A DNA stretch of 64,000 nucleotides from the NCBI RefSeq assembly GCF_900187565.1, contig NZ_FYED01000001.1, positions 434,001-498,000 of the forward strand, written 5' to 3'. This stretch comes from Pseudomonas sp. Irchel 3A7. GTDB taxonomy: Bacteria; Pseudomonadota; Gammaproteobacteria; Pseudomonadales; Pseudomonadaceae. A model generated the notes under the pieces. It was not told the origin of the DNA. It ran no database searches and saw only the letters and a program-made list of their open reading frames with translations. A program made the position numbers and the translations under genes. Of the stretch, positions 35,557-45,201 are shown piece after piece (the stretch's first letter is position 1; each line of letters starts with the position of its first letter).

Positions 35557-37491
35557 TCAATCAGACAGATAATGTTCAGCCCACGCCCGTACCTCGGCAT
35601 AGGGATAATCTTCAAGCGCTGCATACCCGGAAATCGTCCGAACCTTGAGCTTGGTGAACAGCGGCACGCTGATCCCGCACAGAAACCGCGTCACACGCTC
35701 CGCTGAAGGCAAGCTGCCAGTGTGCTGCTCATGCCTGTGGATAAAATCGCCGCACAAAGCCTCGAAATTTTTATCCACAAGGGGCGGCAATGCCGGTGGC
35801 TCAGGCAGACGCGCCACCTGCCCATGACATACCGAACAATGCCCACACTGCCGAGGCGCATTTTCGTCACCGAAATACTCGGCCAGGCGATAACCCAGGC
35901 AATGGTCGGTGGCGAACAGATCGAGCATGGCGTGGATTCGTGCGATTTCGGTTTGCTCATGCCGAGTGAAGTCAGCGTGCAGTTCTTCGCTCAATGCGGC
36001 GCTGTCAAAGTCCGATTGCAGCAAGCTGTAGACCTCGGTCATCAGTTTGCTTTCAAGCTCCACCCAGCCCTTCTCCTGAAAGTAATCCAGCGCCTTGACC
36101 ACCCTGTCGCGCTCAGCCTGATACTGCTCGTACAGCGCATCGAAATTGACCGTGGCCCAAGTCCGGGCGCGGGAGGACGTCTGAATGATCGCCGCGACGA
36201 AATCCCTGCGCTCGCCTTCGAAACGGGCCAGCAGTTCCTCCGGTTCCAGCAAATATTTGAAACGGTACTCGGCGTAGTACGCGTAACGCGGGGCGATGAT
36301 TCCACGCAGTTCCAGCTGAACCAGCAGAGTCTTGAGCGGCAACTGACGAATGTTGCTGTTGTCCGCCAGCGGCCCCAACAGAAACTCCCACTGCCCTTCA
36401 GGCGCGCAAGTTTGCAATTCGTCGAGTACGCGGCGTATGCCATCGCACTCAGGCGTATCACCGTAGACGAAGTTCTCCAGCACGTTCAGGCTGTCACGAT
36501 TGGCCAGTACCAGACAGTCGGACGGCTGCCCGTCACGCCCGGCACGACCAATTTCCTGGCTGTAGTTTTCGATGGATTTGGGCAGGTCGAAATGCACCAC
36601 GTTGCGGATGTCGCTCTTGTCGATGCCCATGCCGAACGCGATGGTGGCAACGATGCAATTGGACTGCCCACCCATGAAGCGCTTCTGGATACCGTCGCGC
36701 TGATCGTTTGGTAAACCTGCGTGATAGGCCTCGGCCTGAATGCCGTTCCGACCGAGATGCTCGGCAATGTGCTCGGCGGTTTTTTGCAGGGTGACGTAAA
36801 CGATGCTCGGCTGGCCGGGACGCTCGCTCATCCACTCAACCAGGCGCCGGCGCTTGTCCTGCCCGCGCACGGGTTCTACCCATAGATAGAGGTTGGGCCG
36901 ATAGAAGCCGGTGGTCACCACATCCTCGGGAGCGATGGCGAATTTGGCCTGCATGTCGGCGATCACCTTGGGCGTCGCAGTGGCCGTCAGCAGCAGGACT
37001 TGAGGGATGTTGAACTGACGTTGGTAGTCCGGGAGCTTGAGATAATCCGGACGGAAGTTGTGACCCCACTCCGAAATGCAATGCGCCTCGTCCACCACCA
37101 GCAGCGAGATCGGGACCTGCTGTAAAAAATGGCGGAAGCGTTCGTTTTTCAGGCGCTCCACGGAAATCATCAGGATCTTCAACTCACCAGACCTGGCGCG
37201 AGCCATGACATCGCTGGCGTCATCGCGGCTCTGCGCCGAATCGATACTGCCCGCGGCAATGCCATGGCGCTGCAGGAACGCCAACTGATCCTGCATCAAT
37301 GCCAACAGGGGCGAGACCACCAGTGTCAGGTGCGGCAGCATGACCGCCGATAGCTGATAGCACAGGGATTTACCGGAGCCGGTGGGAAAAATCGCCGCCG
37401 CCGAACGCCCGGCCAGTACCGCGCTGATCGTTGCTTCCTGACCGGGTCGAAACTGTGGGTAACCGAAAACCTGTTCCAGGGTGTTGTGCAT
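35557..37491 (-). CDS. RecQ-family ATP-dependent DNA helicase
   Basis: A 644-residue superfamily 2 helicase unwinding 3'-5' during recombination and repair. Motifs: 0/I FRPGQEA and FPTGSGKSLCYQ, II VVDEAHCISEWGHNFRPDY, III LLTATAT, V FGMGIDKSDIR, VI QEIGRAGRDG. The zinc-binding part ends RQCGHCSVC. There is no clear HRDC domain at the C-terminus, unlike E. coli RecQ, so it is a RecQ-like paralogue rather than certainly the main RecQ. Confidence 0.92.
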   Translation of the reverse strand: MHNTLEQVFGYPQFRPGQEATISAVLAGRSAAAIFPTGSGKSLCYQLSAVMLPHLTLVVSPLLALMQDQLAFLQRHGIAAGSIDSAQSRDDASDVMARARSGELKILMISVERLKNERFRHFLQQVPISLLVVDEAHCISEWGHNFRPDYLKLPDYQRQFNIPQVLLLTATATPKVIADMQAKFAIAPEDVVTTGFYRPNLYLWVEPVRGQDKRRRLVEWMSERPGQPSIVYVTLQKTAEHIAEHLGRNGIQAEAYHAGLPNDQRDGIQKRFMGGQSNCIVATIAFGMGIDKSDIRNVVHFDLPKSIENYSQEIGRAGRDGQPSDCLVLANRDSLNVLENFVYGDTPECDGIRRVLDELQTCAPEGQWEFLLGPLADNSNIRQLPLKTLLVQLELRGIIAPRYAYYAEYRFKYLLEPEELLARFEGERRDFVAAIIQTSSRARTWATVNFDALYEQYQAERDRVVKALDYFQEKGWVELESKLMTEVYSLLQSDFDSAALSEELHADFTRHEQTEIARIHAMLDLFATDHCLGYRLAEYFGDENAPRQCGHCSVCHGQVARLPEPPALPPLVDKNFEALCGDFIHRHEQHTGSLPSAERVTRFLCGISVPLFTKLKVRTISGYAALEDYPYAEVRAWAEHYLSD

Positions 37492-37645
37492 AAGCTGTCA
37501 CTCCGTTGACCGCTGCGATGGACAAAGCCTAGCCGGCGATCGCAGCGAGTCGAGAAAAGGTCAGGGGCAAAACGATACGCGATGATACAGCGGATGGTCT
37601 GGAGGGATGGCAAGGCTTGGGCAATGGATTGACCGGCAGATCGCT

Positions 37646-37710
37646 TTCGCGAGCAGGCTCGCTCCCACAATGGAATGCATTTCAACTGTGGGAGCGAGCC
37701 TGCTCGCGAA
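37646..37710. repeat. REPIN between recQ and DUF6124 gene
   Basis: Arm 37646-37669 and its reverse complement 37687-37710 enclose a 17-base centre. The rest of 37492-38011 holds a small CCGTA/TACGG hairpin near 37818 and a promoter, but no gene I can support. Confidence 0.9.
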
Positions 37711-37911
37711 GAGGCCAGCACATTCACCATGAAAATCGAAATGGCCTACGGTTTCTGAAGCACCGTCAACCGAGACCCACCGCGCACTCACTGACTACCG
37801 CGTAGGCATTTTTACCGTAGGCACTTCTACGGCAAAAAAACGCCATCGAAGCGTAGTCCCCTTCCTCAAGATGCGACAAAAACCCTACAAAACCTGTCCA
37901 TTCCAGCCGTC

Positions 37912-37941
37912 TTGTCGCACCGCAACACAGCCTTCTATAGT
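37912..37941 (+). promoter_or_regulatory. Probable promoter of first DUF6124 gene
   Basis: TTGTCG (37912-37917) and TATAGT (37936-37941) are 18 bases apart. The second DUF6124 gene also has TTGTCGC and CTATAGTC upstream, though more widely spaced. Confidence 0.5.
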
Positions 37942-38011
37942 CTGCGGCGCGGCTGAAAGCAGTGTCTCGGCCTGCCGAAAACACTCGCCGATTTCGCTCA
38001 GGACTCACTCG

Positions 38012-38302
38012 ATGAACGCCCCCGATCCAATGACCGACCGCTACCGCACCCTCAAATCCAGCTACAGCGAAACCGCAGTGCTGGTCATCGACACCGAGGC
38101 CGATCCCTTCGAGATCCTCGATGCCGCCCGCCAACGCGTCCGCGCCGCCAGCGGCCTGCTCGAAACCTTGTACTGCCTGTGCTTCAAACAAGCCGACGCC
38201 AGCGACATCCCCAACATCGTCAGCGCGCTGTACCTGCTGACCCAGGACGGCAACGACCTGCTCGACATCGCCCGGCAGCGCCTGCCAAAAACCACCCGCT
38301 GA
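38012..38302 (+). CDS. DUF6124-family protein (paralogue 1)
   Basis: A 96-residue small protein typical of Pseudomonas. Its core VLVIDTEADPFEILDAAR, QRVRAASGLLETLYCLCF and SALYLLTQDGNDLLDIARQR is shared almost motif for motif with the gene at 38712. It has no signal peptide or TM segment; the family has no known function. ATG 38012 is chosen for AGGA at 38000-38003. It lacks the structured leader that precedes its paralogue. Confidence 0.8.
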   Translation: MNAPDPMTDRYRTLKSSYSETAVLVIDTEADPFEILDAARQRVRAASGLLETLYCLCFKQADASDIPNIVSALYLLTQDGNDLLDIARQRLPKTTR

Positions 38303-38482
38303 CCACCCTCCCCTGTAGGAGCAAGGCTTGCCCGCGAAGAACGATTACACGGTTTACCTGAAGCCCATCACGAAGAAGCAAAGGTCTGTAGGGGTCGCCC
38401 TATAAAAGCTTCGGCACGGTCCTACAAAACAAGACAACTTGTCGCCTATCGCTGTCCCGAGGCTAATACCTATAGTCGTGAC

Positions 38483-38711
38483 TGTCGCTATCAGCGACTC
38501 GGGCTTGGTCACCCGATGGAACACACAAACGCGTCCGTTGTATGCTGCCGGCATCTCAAGTGTCTGTACGCTTTATGGTGGCTGTGTTTGGGACGCCTTA
38601 GGGCGTGCCGGTCTTGTGTGTTCTACCGGTTGACCAACCCGAACACAGTCCGCCTCCATCGCTTGGTCACGATGAAAGCGGTTTCATCTGAAGCATTTGA
38701 GAATACATAAA
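38483..38711 (+). ncRNA. Candidate structured leader RNA of second DUF6124 gene
   Basis: A TATAGT -10 (38471-38476) predicts a start near 38483. The leader then contains GTCGCT-ATC-AGCGAC (38484-38498), CGGG/CCCG (38500-38515), and a 10-bp long-range pairing GAACACACAA (38519-38528) with TTGTGTGTTC (38614-38623). That pairing encloses ATGC/GCAT (38542-38554) and ACGCC/GGCGT (38593-38606). CCGGT/ACCGG (38608-38629) crosses it as a possible alternative pairing. Finally GATGAAA/TTTCATC (38671-38688) ends 23 bases before the start codon. The RBS is weak. A cis-regulatory RNA is inferred; no known Rfam class is claimed. Confidence 0.55.
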
Positions 38712-39011
38712 ATGAACAAATGGAATCCGTTCACCAACGAACGTTACCTGCCACTCCAAACCAATCTCACCGACACTTCCCCCCTGATCATCGACACAGA
38801 AGCCAACCCCCAAGACATCCTCGAAGCCGCCATACAGCGCATCCGAGCCTCGAGCGAGCTCCTCCAAACCTTGCATTGTCAATGCTTCAAGAACGGCGAC
38901 GTCGAAGACATTCCCCACATCACCCACGCGCTTTATCTCCTGACCCAGGATGGCTGCGACCTACTCAAGGTTGCACAGCAACGCATGTTGAACTGGAAAG
39001 CACCTACCTGA
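38712..39011 (+). CDS. DUF6124-family protein (paralogue 2)
   Basis: A 99-residue paralogue of the protein at 38012: PLIIDTEANPQDILEAAI, QRIRASSELLQTLHCQCF and HALYLLTQDGCDLLKVAQQR. ATG 38712 has only a poor ribosome site and sits just behind a 7-bp hairpin, so translation may be controlled by the leader. Function is unknown. It directly precedes the hipBA operator region. Confidence 0.8.
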   Translation: MNKWNPFTNERYLPLQTNLTDTSPLIIDTEANPQDILEAAIQRIRASSELLQTLHCQCFKNGDVEDIPHITHALYLLTQDGCDLLKVAQQRMLNWKAPT

Positions 39012-39043
39012 AGCAAAGAATGAGAAACGATCAAGAGCAGATT

Positions 39044-39096
39044 AACTGGCATTATTCTGGCTGTTTTTCAATATTTCAGCTGGAATAATGGCAGTT
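39044..39096. promoter_or_regulatory. HipB-type operator sites 1 and 2 (inverted pair)
   Basis: AACTGGCATTATTCTGGCTG (39044-39063) and its inverted near-copy CAGCTGGAATAATGGCAGTT (39077-39096) match at 17 of 20 positions. Site 3 at 39160 has the same core. Confidence 0.65.
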
Positions 39097-39159
39097 CGAT
39101 TACTTGCCTTACCAATCTCTTGTAAAGGTTCCCCCTCACGGTGAAGCGATGCCTCCCTG

Positions 39160-39187
39160 CTTAACTGCTATTATTCTGGCAGTTAAG
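39160..39187. promoter_or_regulatory. HipB-type operator site 3
   Basis: A perfect palindrome CTTAACTGC / GCAGTTAAG with a 10-base centre, 27 bases before the hipB start and sharing the AACTGC-ATTATTCTGGC core with sites 1 and 2. Confidence 0.7.
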
Positions 39188-39213
39188 CCTGAAAAGTGAA
39201 GGAATATTGGCAC

Positions 39214-39699
39214 ATGGCTAAGAAAACCGCTCCACTCTTACCTGCCGCATCCAAATTGCTTGCCGAGTTCGGAGAGCGATTGAAGCTAGCCCGGCTGCGT
39301 CGCAAGCTCACAGCGAAACAAGTCGCCGAGAGGGCAGGTATGTCACTGACAACCTTACGTTCACTGGAATCAGGTGGGTCAGGAGTGACCATAGGTGCCT
39401 ACCTGTCTGTCATGCAGGTACTGGGTCTGGAAAAGGACTTGAGTAAACTCGCTGCAATTGACGAAGTGGGACGCCAATTACAGGATGCTCAGCTAAAACC
39501 CGCGGCAACCTCTGCAACAGGCACTCGCCGGCGAGTAAGCAGGATAGGCGCAGTAAAGGTTGTCACTGCCAAAGGCACGGGAGTGATTGAAAGCGACACC
39601 AATACATCAGATTTGTCTGCCGAGTTTCCCTTCAACACCCACTCACTTTCCAATCTGTTGACCAAAAAGAAAACCAAGCCTACGACAGGTGAAAAATGA
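39214..39699 (+). CDS. hipB: HipB-like XRE-family antitoxin
   Basis: A 161-residue protein with an N-terminal HTH ([20 protein letters not shown], then [20 protein letters not shown]) and an extended, lower-complexity Lys/Thr-rich C-terminus ending [11 protein letters not shown]. It is longer than E. coli HipB (88 residues). ATG 39214 has AAGGAA upstream. The stop overlaps hipA (ATGA at 39696-39699). It should bind the operator sites upstream and neutralise HipA. Confidence 0.88.
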   Translation: MAKKTAPLLPAASKLLAEFGERLKLARLRRKLTAKQVAERAGMSLTTLRSLESGGSGVTIGAYLSVMQVLGLEKDLSKLAAIDEVGRQLQDAQLKPAATSATGTRRRVSRIGAVKVVTAKGTGVIESDTNTSDLSAEFPFNTHSLSNLLTKKKTKPTTGEK

Positions 39700-40967
39700 C
39701 GCTGATCGCGGTGTATGCAGACTGGGAGTCCTTGAAGGGTCCACGGCGCCTTGGCTTCCTGCATGCCAGGAAAGCTCGGTCCACCAACGTTTTCGAATTT
39801 GAGTACGACGCTAGCGCACTGACTGATCCCGAGTTGAATTTCACAACGCTGGATCCGCGAATCGGCCTGTTCGAAGGCCGTCAGTTTCCCGGCCAACATC
39901 AAACTCGGTTTGGCATATTCGCTGACTCAAGCCCGGATAGATGGGGGCAATTACTGATGAAGCGACGACTGGAGAGAGACATTCGTGAAGGATTGGCTCC
40001 AGTGGGAAGCGAGCTCTTCGAATCAGATTTCCTTTTAGGCGTACATGACCTCTATCGAGTCGGAGCGATCCGTTACAAGCTCAATGACAAAGGTAACTTT
40101 CTTGATGATCGCGATGGTGTTGCAGCCCCACCCTTCATCGAATTACGTGCACTGGAGCAGGCTAGTCGAGCTCTCGAAAACGACCCGGACAACACGTCAC
40201 TCGACGGACGCGAGTGGCTGAGGATGCTGATTGCACCTGGCGGTTCACTGGGTGGTGCCCGGCCTAAAGCCAGCGTCGCGGACGAACAGGGTCACCTGTG
40301 GATCGCGAAGTTTCCAAGTGCTCGCGATGACTATGATGTCGGAGGCTGGGAGTTGGTGGTCAATGCTTTGGCCAATCACTGCGGCTTACGCGTCGCGACG
40401 GGTATTGCTCGACGTTATGCGAGCGATCATCACTGCTTCATGGTCAAGCGATTCGACCGCACCGGACGAGGGGGGCGACTGCATTTCGCCTCAGCCATGA
40501 CCATGACTGATCGTGTTGACGGTGATGACGCCTCCGGCGGCGCCAGCTACCTTGAACTGGCGGAAGTTCTGATGGAGCACGGCTCGGAAACCAATACCGA
40601 TCTTCGCGAATTGTGGTCACGAATTGTATTCAACATCCTGGTTTCAAACACCGATGATCATCTGCGCAACCACGGTTTCATCCTTGATCCGGGTCATGGA
40701 TGGCGCCTGTCTGCAGCCTATGACATGAATCCGGTGGCACACGCCGATGGGTTGAAACTGAACATCACCGATGCGGATAACGCGCTGGATCTCGAACTTG
40801 CCAGGGAGGTGGCGGAGTATTTCAGGATCAGCCGCCCGGATGCTGAAGACATTATCGAGAGCATCAAAGGTGTCGTCAGCCAATGGCCAACGCTGGCTGG
40901 AGCCTTGGGATTGTCGAGACGCGAACAGGACTATATGGCGTCAGCGTTTAGATTGGCAGGGACCTAG
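39696..40967 (+). CDS. hipA: HipA-family Ser/Thr kinase toxin
   Basis: A 423-residue HipA kinase. The N-subdomain ends near [14 protein letters not shown]. The core has the P-loop-like motif [15 protein letters not shown], lysine strand [16 protein letters not shown], catalytic loop [16 protein letters not shown] and metal motif SAAYDMNP. HipA phosphorylates aminoacyl-tRNA synthetases (GltX in E. coli) and induces dormancy. All key residues look intact. It is coupled to hipB and lower in GC than surrounding core genes, suggesting acquisition. Confidence 0.9.
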   Translation: MTLIAVYADWESLKGPRRLGFLHARKARSTNVFEFEYDASALTDPELNFTTLDPRIGLFEGRQFPGQHQTRFGIFADSSPDRWGQLLMKRRLERDIREGLAPVGSELFESDFLLGVHDLYRVGAIRYKLNDKGNFLDDRDGVAAPPFIELRALEQASRALENDPDNTSLDGREWLRMLIAPGGSLGGARPKASVADEQGHLWIAKFPSARDDYDVGGWELVVNALANHCGLRVATGIARRYASDHHCFMVKRFDRTGRGGRLHFASAMTMTDRVDGDDASGGASYLELAEVLMEHGSETNTDLRELWSRIVFNILVSNTDDHLRNHGFILDPGHGWRLSAAYDMNPVAHADGLKLNITDADNALDLELAREVAEYFRISRPDAEDIIESIKGVVSQWPTLAGALGLSRREQDYMASAFRLAGT

Positions 40968-40998
40968 TCTCGATTAGAGAAAGAGGTCTACTCCAAAC

Positions 40999-41391
40999 AT
41001 GCAATGCTATGTTCAATTTGAAACCGGATTACCACCGATGCACCTCGCTCCCAACTTCCCCGACGACCCCACCATGCACCAGCTCGTGCAGTTGCTCCAC
41101 GAAGAAATCGGCCTCCCCGAACGCAAAACCATCCACCTCACCACCTCGATCAATTTCGACCTCGGCTGCAACGGCGCCGACGCTCAACACTTGATCGAAA
41201 CCCTGGAAGACCAATTTCACATCGATTTCGTGGATTACGACAGTTATCGCTATTTCCAGCCCGAAGGCTACGATGTGTTCCTGAAGCGCAAAGCCAAGGG
41301 TCGCGGCGACAAGGAACCATTGACCATCGGCATGCTCTACCGGGCTATCAAGGCCCAACGCTGGGACACTCGGGAGCTTGAAGGTCTGTAA
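40999..41391 (+). CDS. DUF1493-family protein
   Basis: A 130-residue soluble protein of the DUF1493 (acyl-carrier-protein-like) family: LTTSINFDLGCNGADAQHLI, ETLEDQFHIDFVDYDSYRYF and PLTIGMLYRAIKAQRW. Function is unknown. ATG 40999 has a distant AGAGG; ATG 41038 is a possible later start. It lies 31 bases after hipA on the same strand. Confidence 0.7.
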   Translation: MQCYVQFETGLPPMHLAPNFPDDPTMHQLVQLLHEEIGLPERKTIHLTTSINFDLGCNGADAQHLIETLEDQFHIDFVDYDSYRYFQPEGYDVFLKRKAKGRGDKEPLTIGMLYRAIKAQRWDTRELEGL

Positions 41392-41422
41392 CGTTCCCGG
41401 CGCTTAACAATAAGGACATTGC

Positions 41423-42289
41423 GTGGACGTACTGATGGGGTTGTTGGCCGCCTTGCTGTGGGGCGGCACGGATTTTCTGGTGGGTTTGAACGCCCGCGCA
41501 GTCGGTGTCAAACGCGCGGTTTACTTCGGTCAGGCACTGGGCTTTACCATCATGAGCCTGCTGCTGATCGCCTTTCCCGTATTCATTCTGCGGTCCATGG
41601 CCGCACCTCTCGAAACCTGGTTGTTCGGGGTTATGGCTGCGGTGCTGACCGTATCTGGCGCCCTTGCCTTATCCAAGGCCTTTGCGCTCGGTAAAGCGTC
41701 CATTGTGGCGCCGCTGGTGACGTCCTACGGCGTTGTAACCACGCTGTTGTCCTGGGCTGGCGGAGAACAGATCAGCCTGCTCCAGCTGTTGTGTATCGCG
41801 CTGTGCGTGATCGGCGTGGTCCTCTCCAGCATTCACTCCGACCCGAAAGTGCCACACACCACTCAAGCGAGCAGTTCCATTGCCTACGCATTGCTGGCGG
41901 CAGCGTTCTACGGCACCAGTTTCTGGCTACAAGGCCGCTTCGTCCTGCCGATACTCGGGCCGGTGACGATGCTGTGGCTGGCCTACCTGGTGGGCCTGAT
42001 TGTGCTGGTGGTGATCGTCCTCAGGATCGATGATGGCCTGAAGATCCCGCCGCTGAAAAACTGCCTGACATTGACCGGCGCGAGCCTGATGAATCTCGGT
42101 GGCTTCTCGTCTTTTGCTTGGGGAGCGGTGGCCGGCTCGGTTTCGGTGGTGACGGTGATCAGCACGCTCTCAGGTGGGATCGCGGCGATTCTGGGGTACG
42201 TGTTCTTCAAGGAACGGCTGGCGAAGATTCAGGTGTTGGGGATTGTCCTGGTGCTGGTTGGCGCGTTTGTCTTGCACCTGAAGACCTGA
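41423..42289 (+). CDS. EamA/DMT-family transporter
   Basis: A 288-residue inner-membrane protein with ten hydrophobic segments in two repeated halves, the EamA drug/metabolite transporter pattern. It begins at GTG 41423 (LMGLLAALLWGGTDFLVG after the first residues). The first half includes VSGALALSKAFALGKASIVAPLV and the second ends AAILGYVFFKERLAKIQVLG. The substrate is unknown. A strong terminator follows, shared with pckA. Confidence 0.88.
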   Translation: MDVLMGLLAALLWGGTDFLVGLNARAVGVKRAVYFGQALGFTIMSLLLIAFPVFILRSMAAPLETWLFGVMAAVLTVSGALALSKAFALGKASIVAPLVTSYGVVTTLLSWAGGEQISLLQLLCIALCVIGVVLSSIHSDPKVPHTTQASSSIAYALLAAAFYGTSFWLQGRFVLPILGPVTMLWLAYLVGLIVLVVIVLRIDDGLKIPPLKNCLTLTGASLMNLGGFSSFAWGAVAGSVSVVTVISTLSGGIAAILGYVFFKERLAKIQVLGIVLVLVGAFVLHLKT

Positions 42290-42293
42290 AAAA

Positions 42294-42337
42294 CGCACAC
42301 AAAAAAGCCGCCCCGAAGGGCGGCTTTTTTGTGTGCG
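42294..42337. terminator. Bidirectional terminator between EamA transporter and pckA
   Basis: A long perfect stem (CGCACACAAAAAAGCCGCCC / its complement, 42294-42337) with a CGAA loop; A- and T-runs are built into the stem. Confidence 0.95.
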
Positions 42338-42349
42338 TCAAACCAACAC

Positions 42350-43891
42350 TTACAGCTTAGGACCAGCTGCCTTGATCGCGTCGCTCACTTCGAACTTCTT
42401 GAAGTTCTCGATGAACAGGCCGGCCAGTGCCTTGGCGGCTTCGTCGTAGGCGGCTTTGTCGGCCCAGGTGCTGCGTGGGTTCAACAGGCCAGTTTCAACG
42501 CCCGGTACGGCCAACGGCACGTCGAGGTTGATGGTGTCCAGGTGCTCGGTCTCGGTACCGATCAGCGCGCCGCTCTGGATCGCTGCGATCACGGCACGGG
42601 TGGTCGGGATATTGAAGCGTTTGCCGACGCCGTAGCCGCCGCCGGTCCAGCCGGTGTTGACCAGGTAAACCTTGGAGCCGAAGCCACGGATGCGCTTGAT
42701 CAGCAGCTCTGCGTATTCGCCAGCCGGACGCGGGAAGAACGGTGCGCCGAAGCAGGTGGAGAAGGTCGACTTGATGCCGCTGCCCGAACCCATTTCAGTC
42801 GAGCCCACCAGAGCGGTGTAGCCGGACAGGAAGTGGTAGGCCGCTTGTTCTTCGTTCAGGATCGACACTGGCGGCAGTACGCCGGTCAGGTCGCAGGTCA
42901 GGAAGATCACGGCGTTCGGCTCGCCACCGAGGTTTTTCTCGGAACGCTTGGCAACGTGTTCCAGCGGATAGGCGGCACGGCTGTTCTGGGTCAGGCTGAC
43001 ATCAGCGTAGTCGGCGTGCTTGGCGTCATCGATAACGACGTTTTCCAGGACTGCGCCGTGCTTGATGGCTTTCCAGATGACCGGCTCGTTCTTCTCGGAC
43101 AAGTCGATGCACTTGGCGTAGCAGCCGCCTTCGATGTTGAAGACAACGCCTTCGCCCCAGCCGTGTTCGTCGTCACCGATCAGGTAACGGCTTTCGTCGG
43201 CGGACAGGGTGGTCTTGCCGGTGCCGGACAGACCGAAGAACAGGGTCACGTCGCCCTCTTCGCCGATGTTGGCGGCGCAGTGCATTGGCAGCACGTCGGC
43301 AGCCGGCAGCAGGAAGTTCTGCACCGAGAACATGGCTTTTTTCATTTCACCGGCGTAACGCATGCCGGCGATCAGCACTTTCTTCTGCGCAAAGTTGATG
43401 ATCACGCAACCATCGGAGTTGGTACCGTCACGCTCAGGTACGCACTCGAAGTTGGCAACGTTGAGCACCTGCCATTCTTCACGACCAGCCGGGTTGTACT
43501 GGGCCGGGTTGATGAACAGGCAACGACCGAACAGGTTCTGCCAGGCGGTCTGGGTGGTCATCTTCACAGCCAGGTAGTGCTCGGAAGCCGCACCTACGTG
43601 GACATGGGAAACGAAATGCTCTTGCGCGTTGTTGAAGGCCTCGACGCGAGCCCACAGGGCATCGAACTTGTCGGCCGGGAACTTGCGGTTGATCGGGCCC
43701 CAGGCGATGGCGGCCTGGGTGGTGGGCTCATCAACGATGAAACGATCGACTGGCGAACGGCCGGTACGGTGACCGGTGCGAACAACCAGTGCGCCGGTAT
43801 CGGCAAGCTCGCCTTCACCGCGGTTCAGGGCTTCTTTAACCAGATCATCAACACTCAGATCGGTGTACACGGCGTTATTGGCTTGCGTCAT
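42350..43891 (-). CDS. pckA: Phosphoenolpyruvate carboxykinase (ATP)
   Basis: A 513-residue gluconeogenic enzyme converting oxaloacetate and ATP to phosphoenolpyruvate, CO2 and ADP. The P-loop is [15 protein letters not shown], with the metal and adenine sites in [20 protein letters not shown] and the signature [12 protein letters not shown] near the N-terminus. It is monocistronic, with a leader that contains hairpins and convergent with the EamA gene. Confidence 0.97.
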   Translation of the reverse strand: MTQANNAVYTDLSVDDLVKEALNRGEGELADTGALVVRTGHRTGRSPVDRFIVDEPTTQAAIAWGPINRKFPADKFDALWARVEAFNNAQEHFVSHVHVGAASEHYLAVKMTTQTAWQNLFGRCLFINPAQYNPAGREEWQVLNVANFECVPERDGTNSDGCVIINFAQKKVLIAGMRYAGEMKKAMFSVQNFLLPAADVLPMHCAANIGEEGDVTLFFGLSGTGKTTLSADESRYLIGDDEHGWGEGVVFNIEGGCYAKCIDLSEKNEPVIWKAIKHGAVLENVVIDDAKHADYADVSLTQNSRAAYPLEHVAKRSEKNLGGEPNAVIFLTCDLTGVLPPVSILNEEQAAYHFLSGYTALVGSTEMGSGSGIKSTFSTCFGAPFFPRPAGEYAELLIKRIRGFGSKVYLVNTGWTGGGYGVGKRFNIPTTRAVIAAIQSGALIGTETEHLDTINLDVPLAVPGVETGLLNPRSTWADKAAYDEAAKALAGLFIENFKKFEVSDAIKAAGPKL

Positions 43892-43901
43892 GAGGTTCCC
43901 C

Positions 43902-43958
43902 GTCGGCCAGTGGCCGAGTGCTCCAAACGTTTTGTAGTAGAAAGTCGTGCACTACTAC
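43902..43958 (-). promoter_or_regulatory. Hairpins in pckA 5' leader
   Basis: On the pckA transcript side, GTAGTAG / CTACTAC (43934-43940 with 43952-43958) and the palindrome CGGCCAGTGGCCG-type (43902-43914) lie just upstream of the start. A CATAAT -10-like hexamer lies near 43980. Confidence 0.4.
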
Positions 43959-44070
43959 CGCGAAAAAAGTGGGCCGGATTATGCCAGAAAAGCCCAAAAA
44001 GAGTAGGGTCCTCCCGTCGTAACGGCGTTAATCTGGCACAAACCAGTGAATTTACCTGCGCTGAACCGTT

Positions 44071-44973
44071 TTAGTGACGGGTATCTGACGGTGAGTCGAC
44101 ACCCGCGCCGGCGAACAATTGAGTGACATCGGCGGCATCAAACAGGTATTGCTGGTTGCAGAACTGGCAGTCAATTTCGATATTGCCACCGTGTTCAACC
44201 ACCAGTTTTTGCGCGTCTTCCATACCCAGACTGACCAGCGCATTGGCTGAACGTTCGCGCGAGCAGCTGCAGCGGAAACGCAGTTTTTGTACATCGAACA
44301 GTCGCACTTGCTCTTCGTGGTAGAGACGATGAAGCACGGTTTCGTTGTCCAGGCCCAACAGCTCATCGGCGGTCAAGGTAGTAGCCAGGGCAGTGAGGTG
44401 CTGCCAGCTGGCGGCGCGCTCTTCTTCATCTTTCAAGCGATCGGCGGGCAGCTGCTGCAGCAACAGGCCACGGGCGCGACGGCCATCGGCGCAGAGCTTG
44501 ATGCGCGTACCGATCTGCTGCGACATGACGAAATAGTTGGTGAAACAGTCAGACAACGTTTCACCGTCTAGATCCACCACACCCTGATAACGCTGGCCCT
44601 GCTTAGGGTCGATGGTCAATGTCAACGAGCCATCCGGCATCAAGTCAGCCAGGGTGGCATCGGGGGCAATCCGGTCCGCCTCGTAACGGGCCAGGCCACG
44701 GATGTCGCGCTCGCTGGAACACTCGATCATCAGCAACGGAATCGGGCCTTCGGAACGCGCCTGAAGGATCAGCAACCCGTCGAACTTCAAGGTGCCGACC
44801 AGCAACGCTGCAGCCGCCATCAGTTCGCCGAGCAGCTGTGCGACCGGCTCCGGATAGGCGTGTTTGGCGAGGACTTCAGCATAGCTGAGCTCCAGCGAAA
44901 CCATCTCGCCGCGGGTGTCGCTGTCATCGAAGATGAAGCGTTGGGTGAAGTCGTTATCCGGTAGGTCGGTCAT
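44071..44973 (-). CDS. hslO: Redox-regulated chaperone Hsp33
   Basis: A 300-residue holdase activated by oxidation. The C-terminal zinc centre reads RCSCSRER and DCQFCNQ, giving the CXC-X(n)-CXXC tetrad. The start of the protein [22 protein letters not shown] is typical. ATG 44973 is chosen over the in-frame 45000. It lies just downstream of hslR on the same strand, as in other pseudomonads. Confidence 0.95.
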   Translation of the reverse strand: MTDLPDNDFTQRFIFDDSDTRGEMVSLELSYAEVLAKHAYPEPVAQLLGELMAAAALLVGTLKFDGLLILQARSEGPIPLLMIECSSERDIRGLARYEADRIAPDATLADLMPDGSLTLTIDPKQGQRYQGVVDLDGETLSDCFTNYFVMSQQIGTRIKLCADGRRARGLLLQQLPADRLKDEEERAASWQHLTALATTLTADELLGLDNETVLHRLYHEEQVRLFDVQKLRFRCSCSRERSANALVSLGMEDAQKLVVEHGGNIEIDCQFCNQQYLFDAADVTQLFAGAGVDSPSDTRH

Positions 44974-45201
44974 AAGTCTGGGTATCTGAAGTGGAGACAA
45001 AAGTGGTTACAGAATTCGAATTTACGCCTTGGCCATAGCGCCCTGCTGTCTGGTTATGGCTTACAGGTCGGCAGCTGCGTGCGCTTTTCGACGAATGGCG
45101 CTGCCAATGGCTCATGTAGGGTAGGCGAATTACCCCATATGGCTACGCGCAAGCACAATTACAAGTCTTTGCCTGTTTGACTGATCGACGGACCCGATCA
45201 T

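Noticed and set aside
38439..38710. Two short plus-strand frames inside the DUF6124 leader
   Set aside because: They overlap in different frames, are Cys-rich without pattern, and the region is better explained by RNA pairing. A regulatory leader peptide is not excluded.
42329..44074. 581-codon plus-strand frame opposite pckA
   Set aside because: Antisense shadow; pckA on the minus strand has all its motifs.
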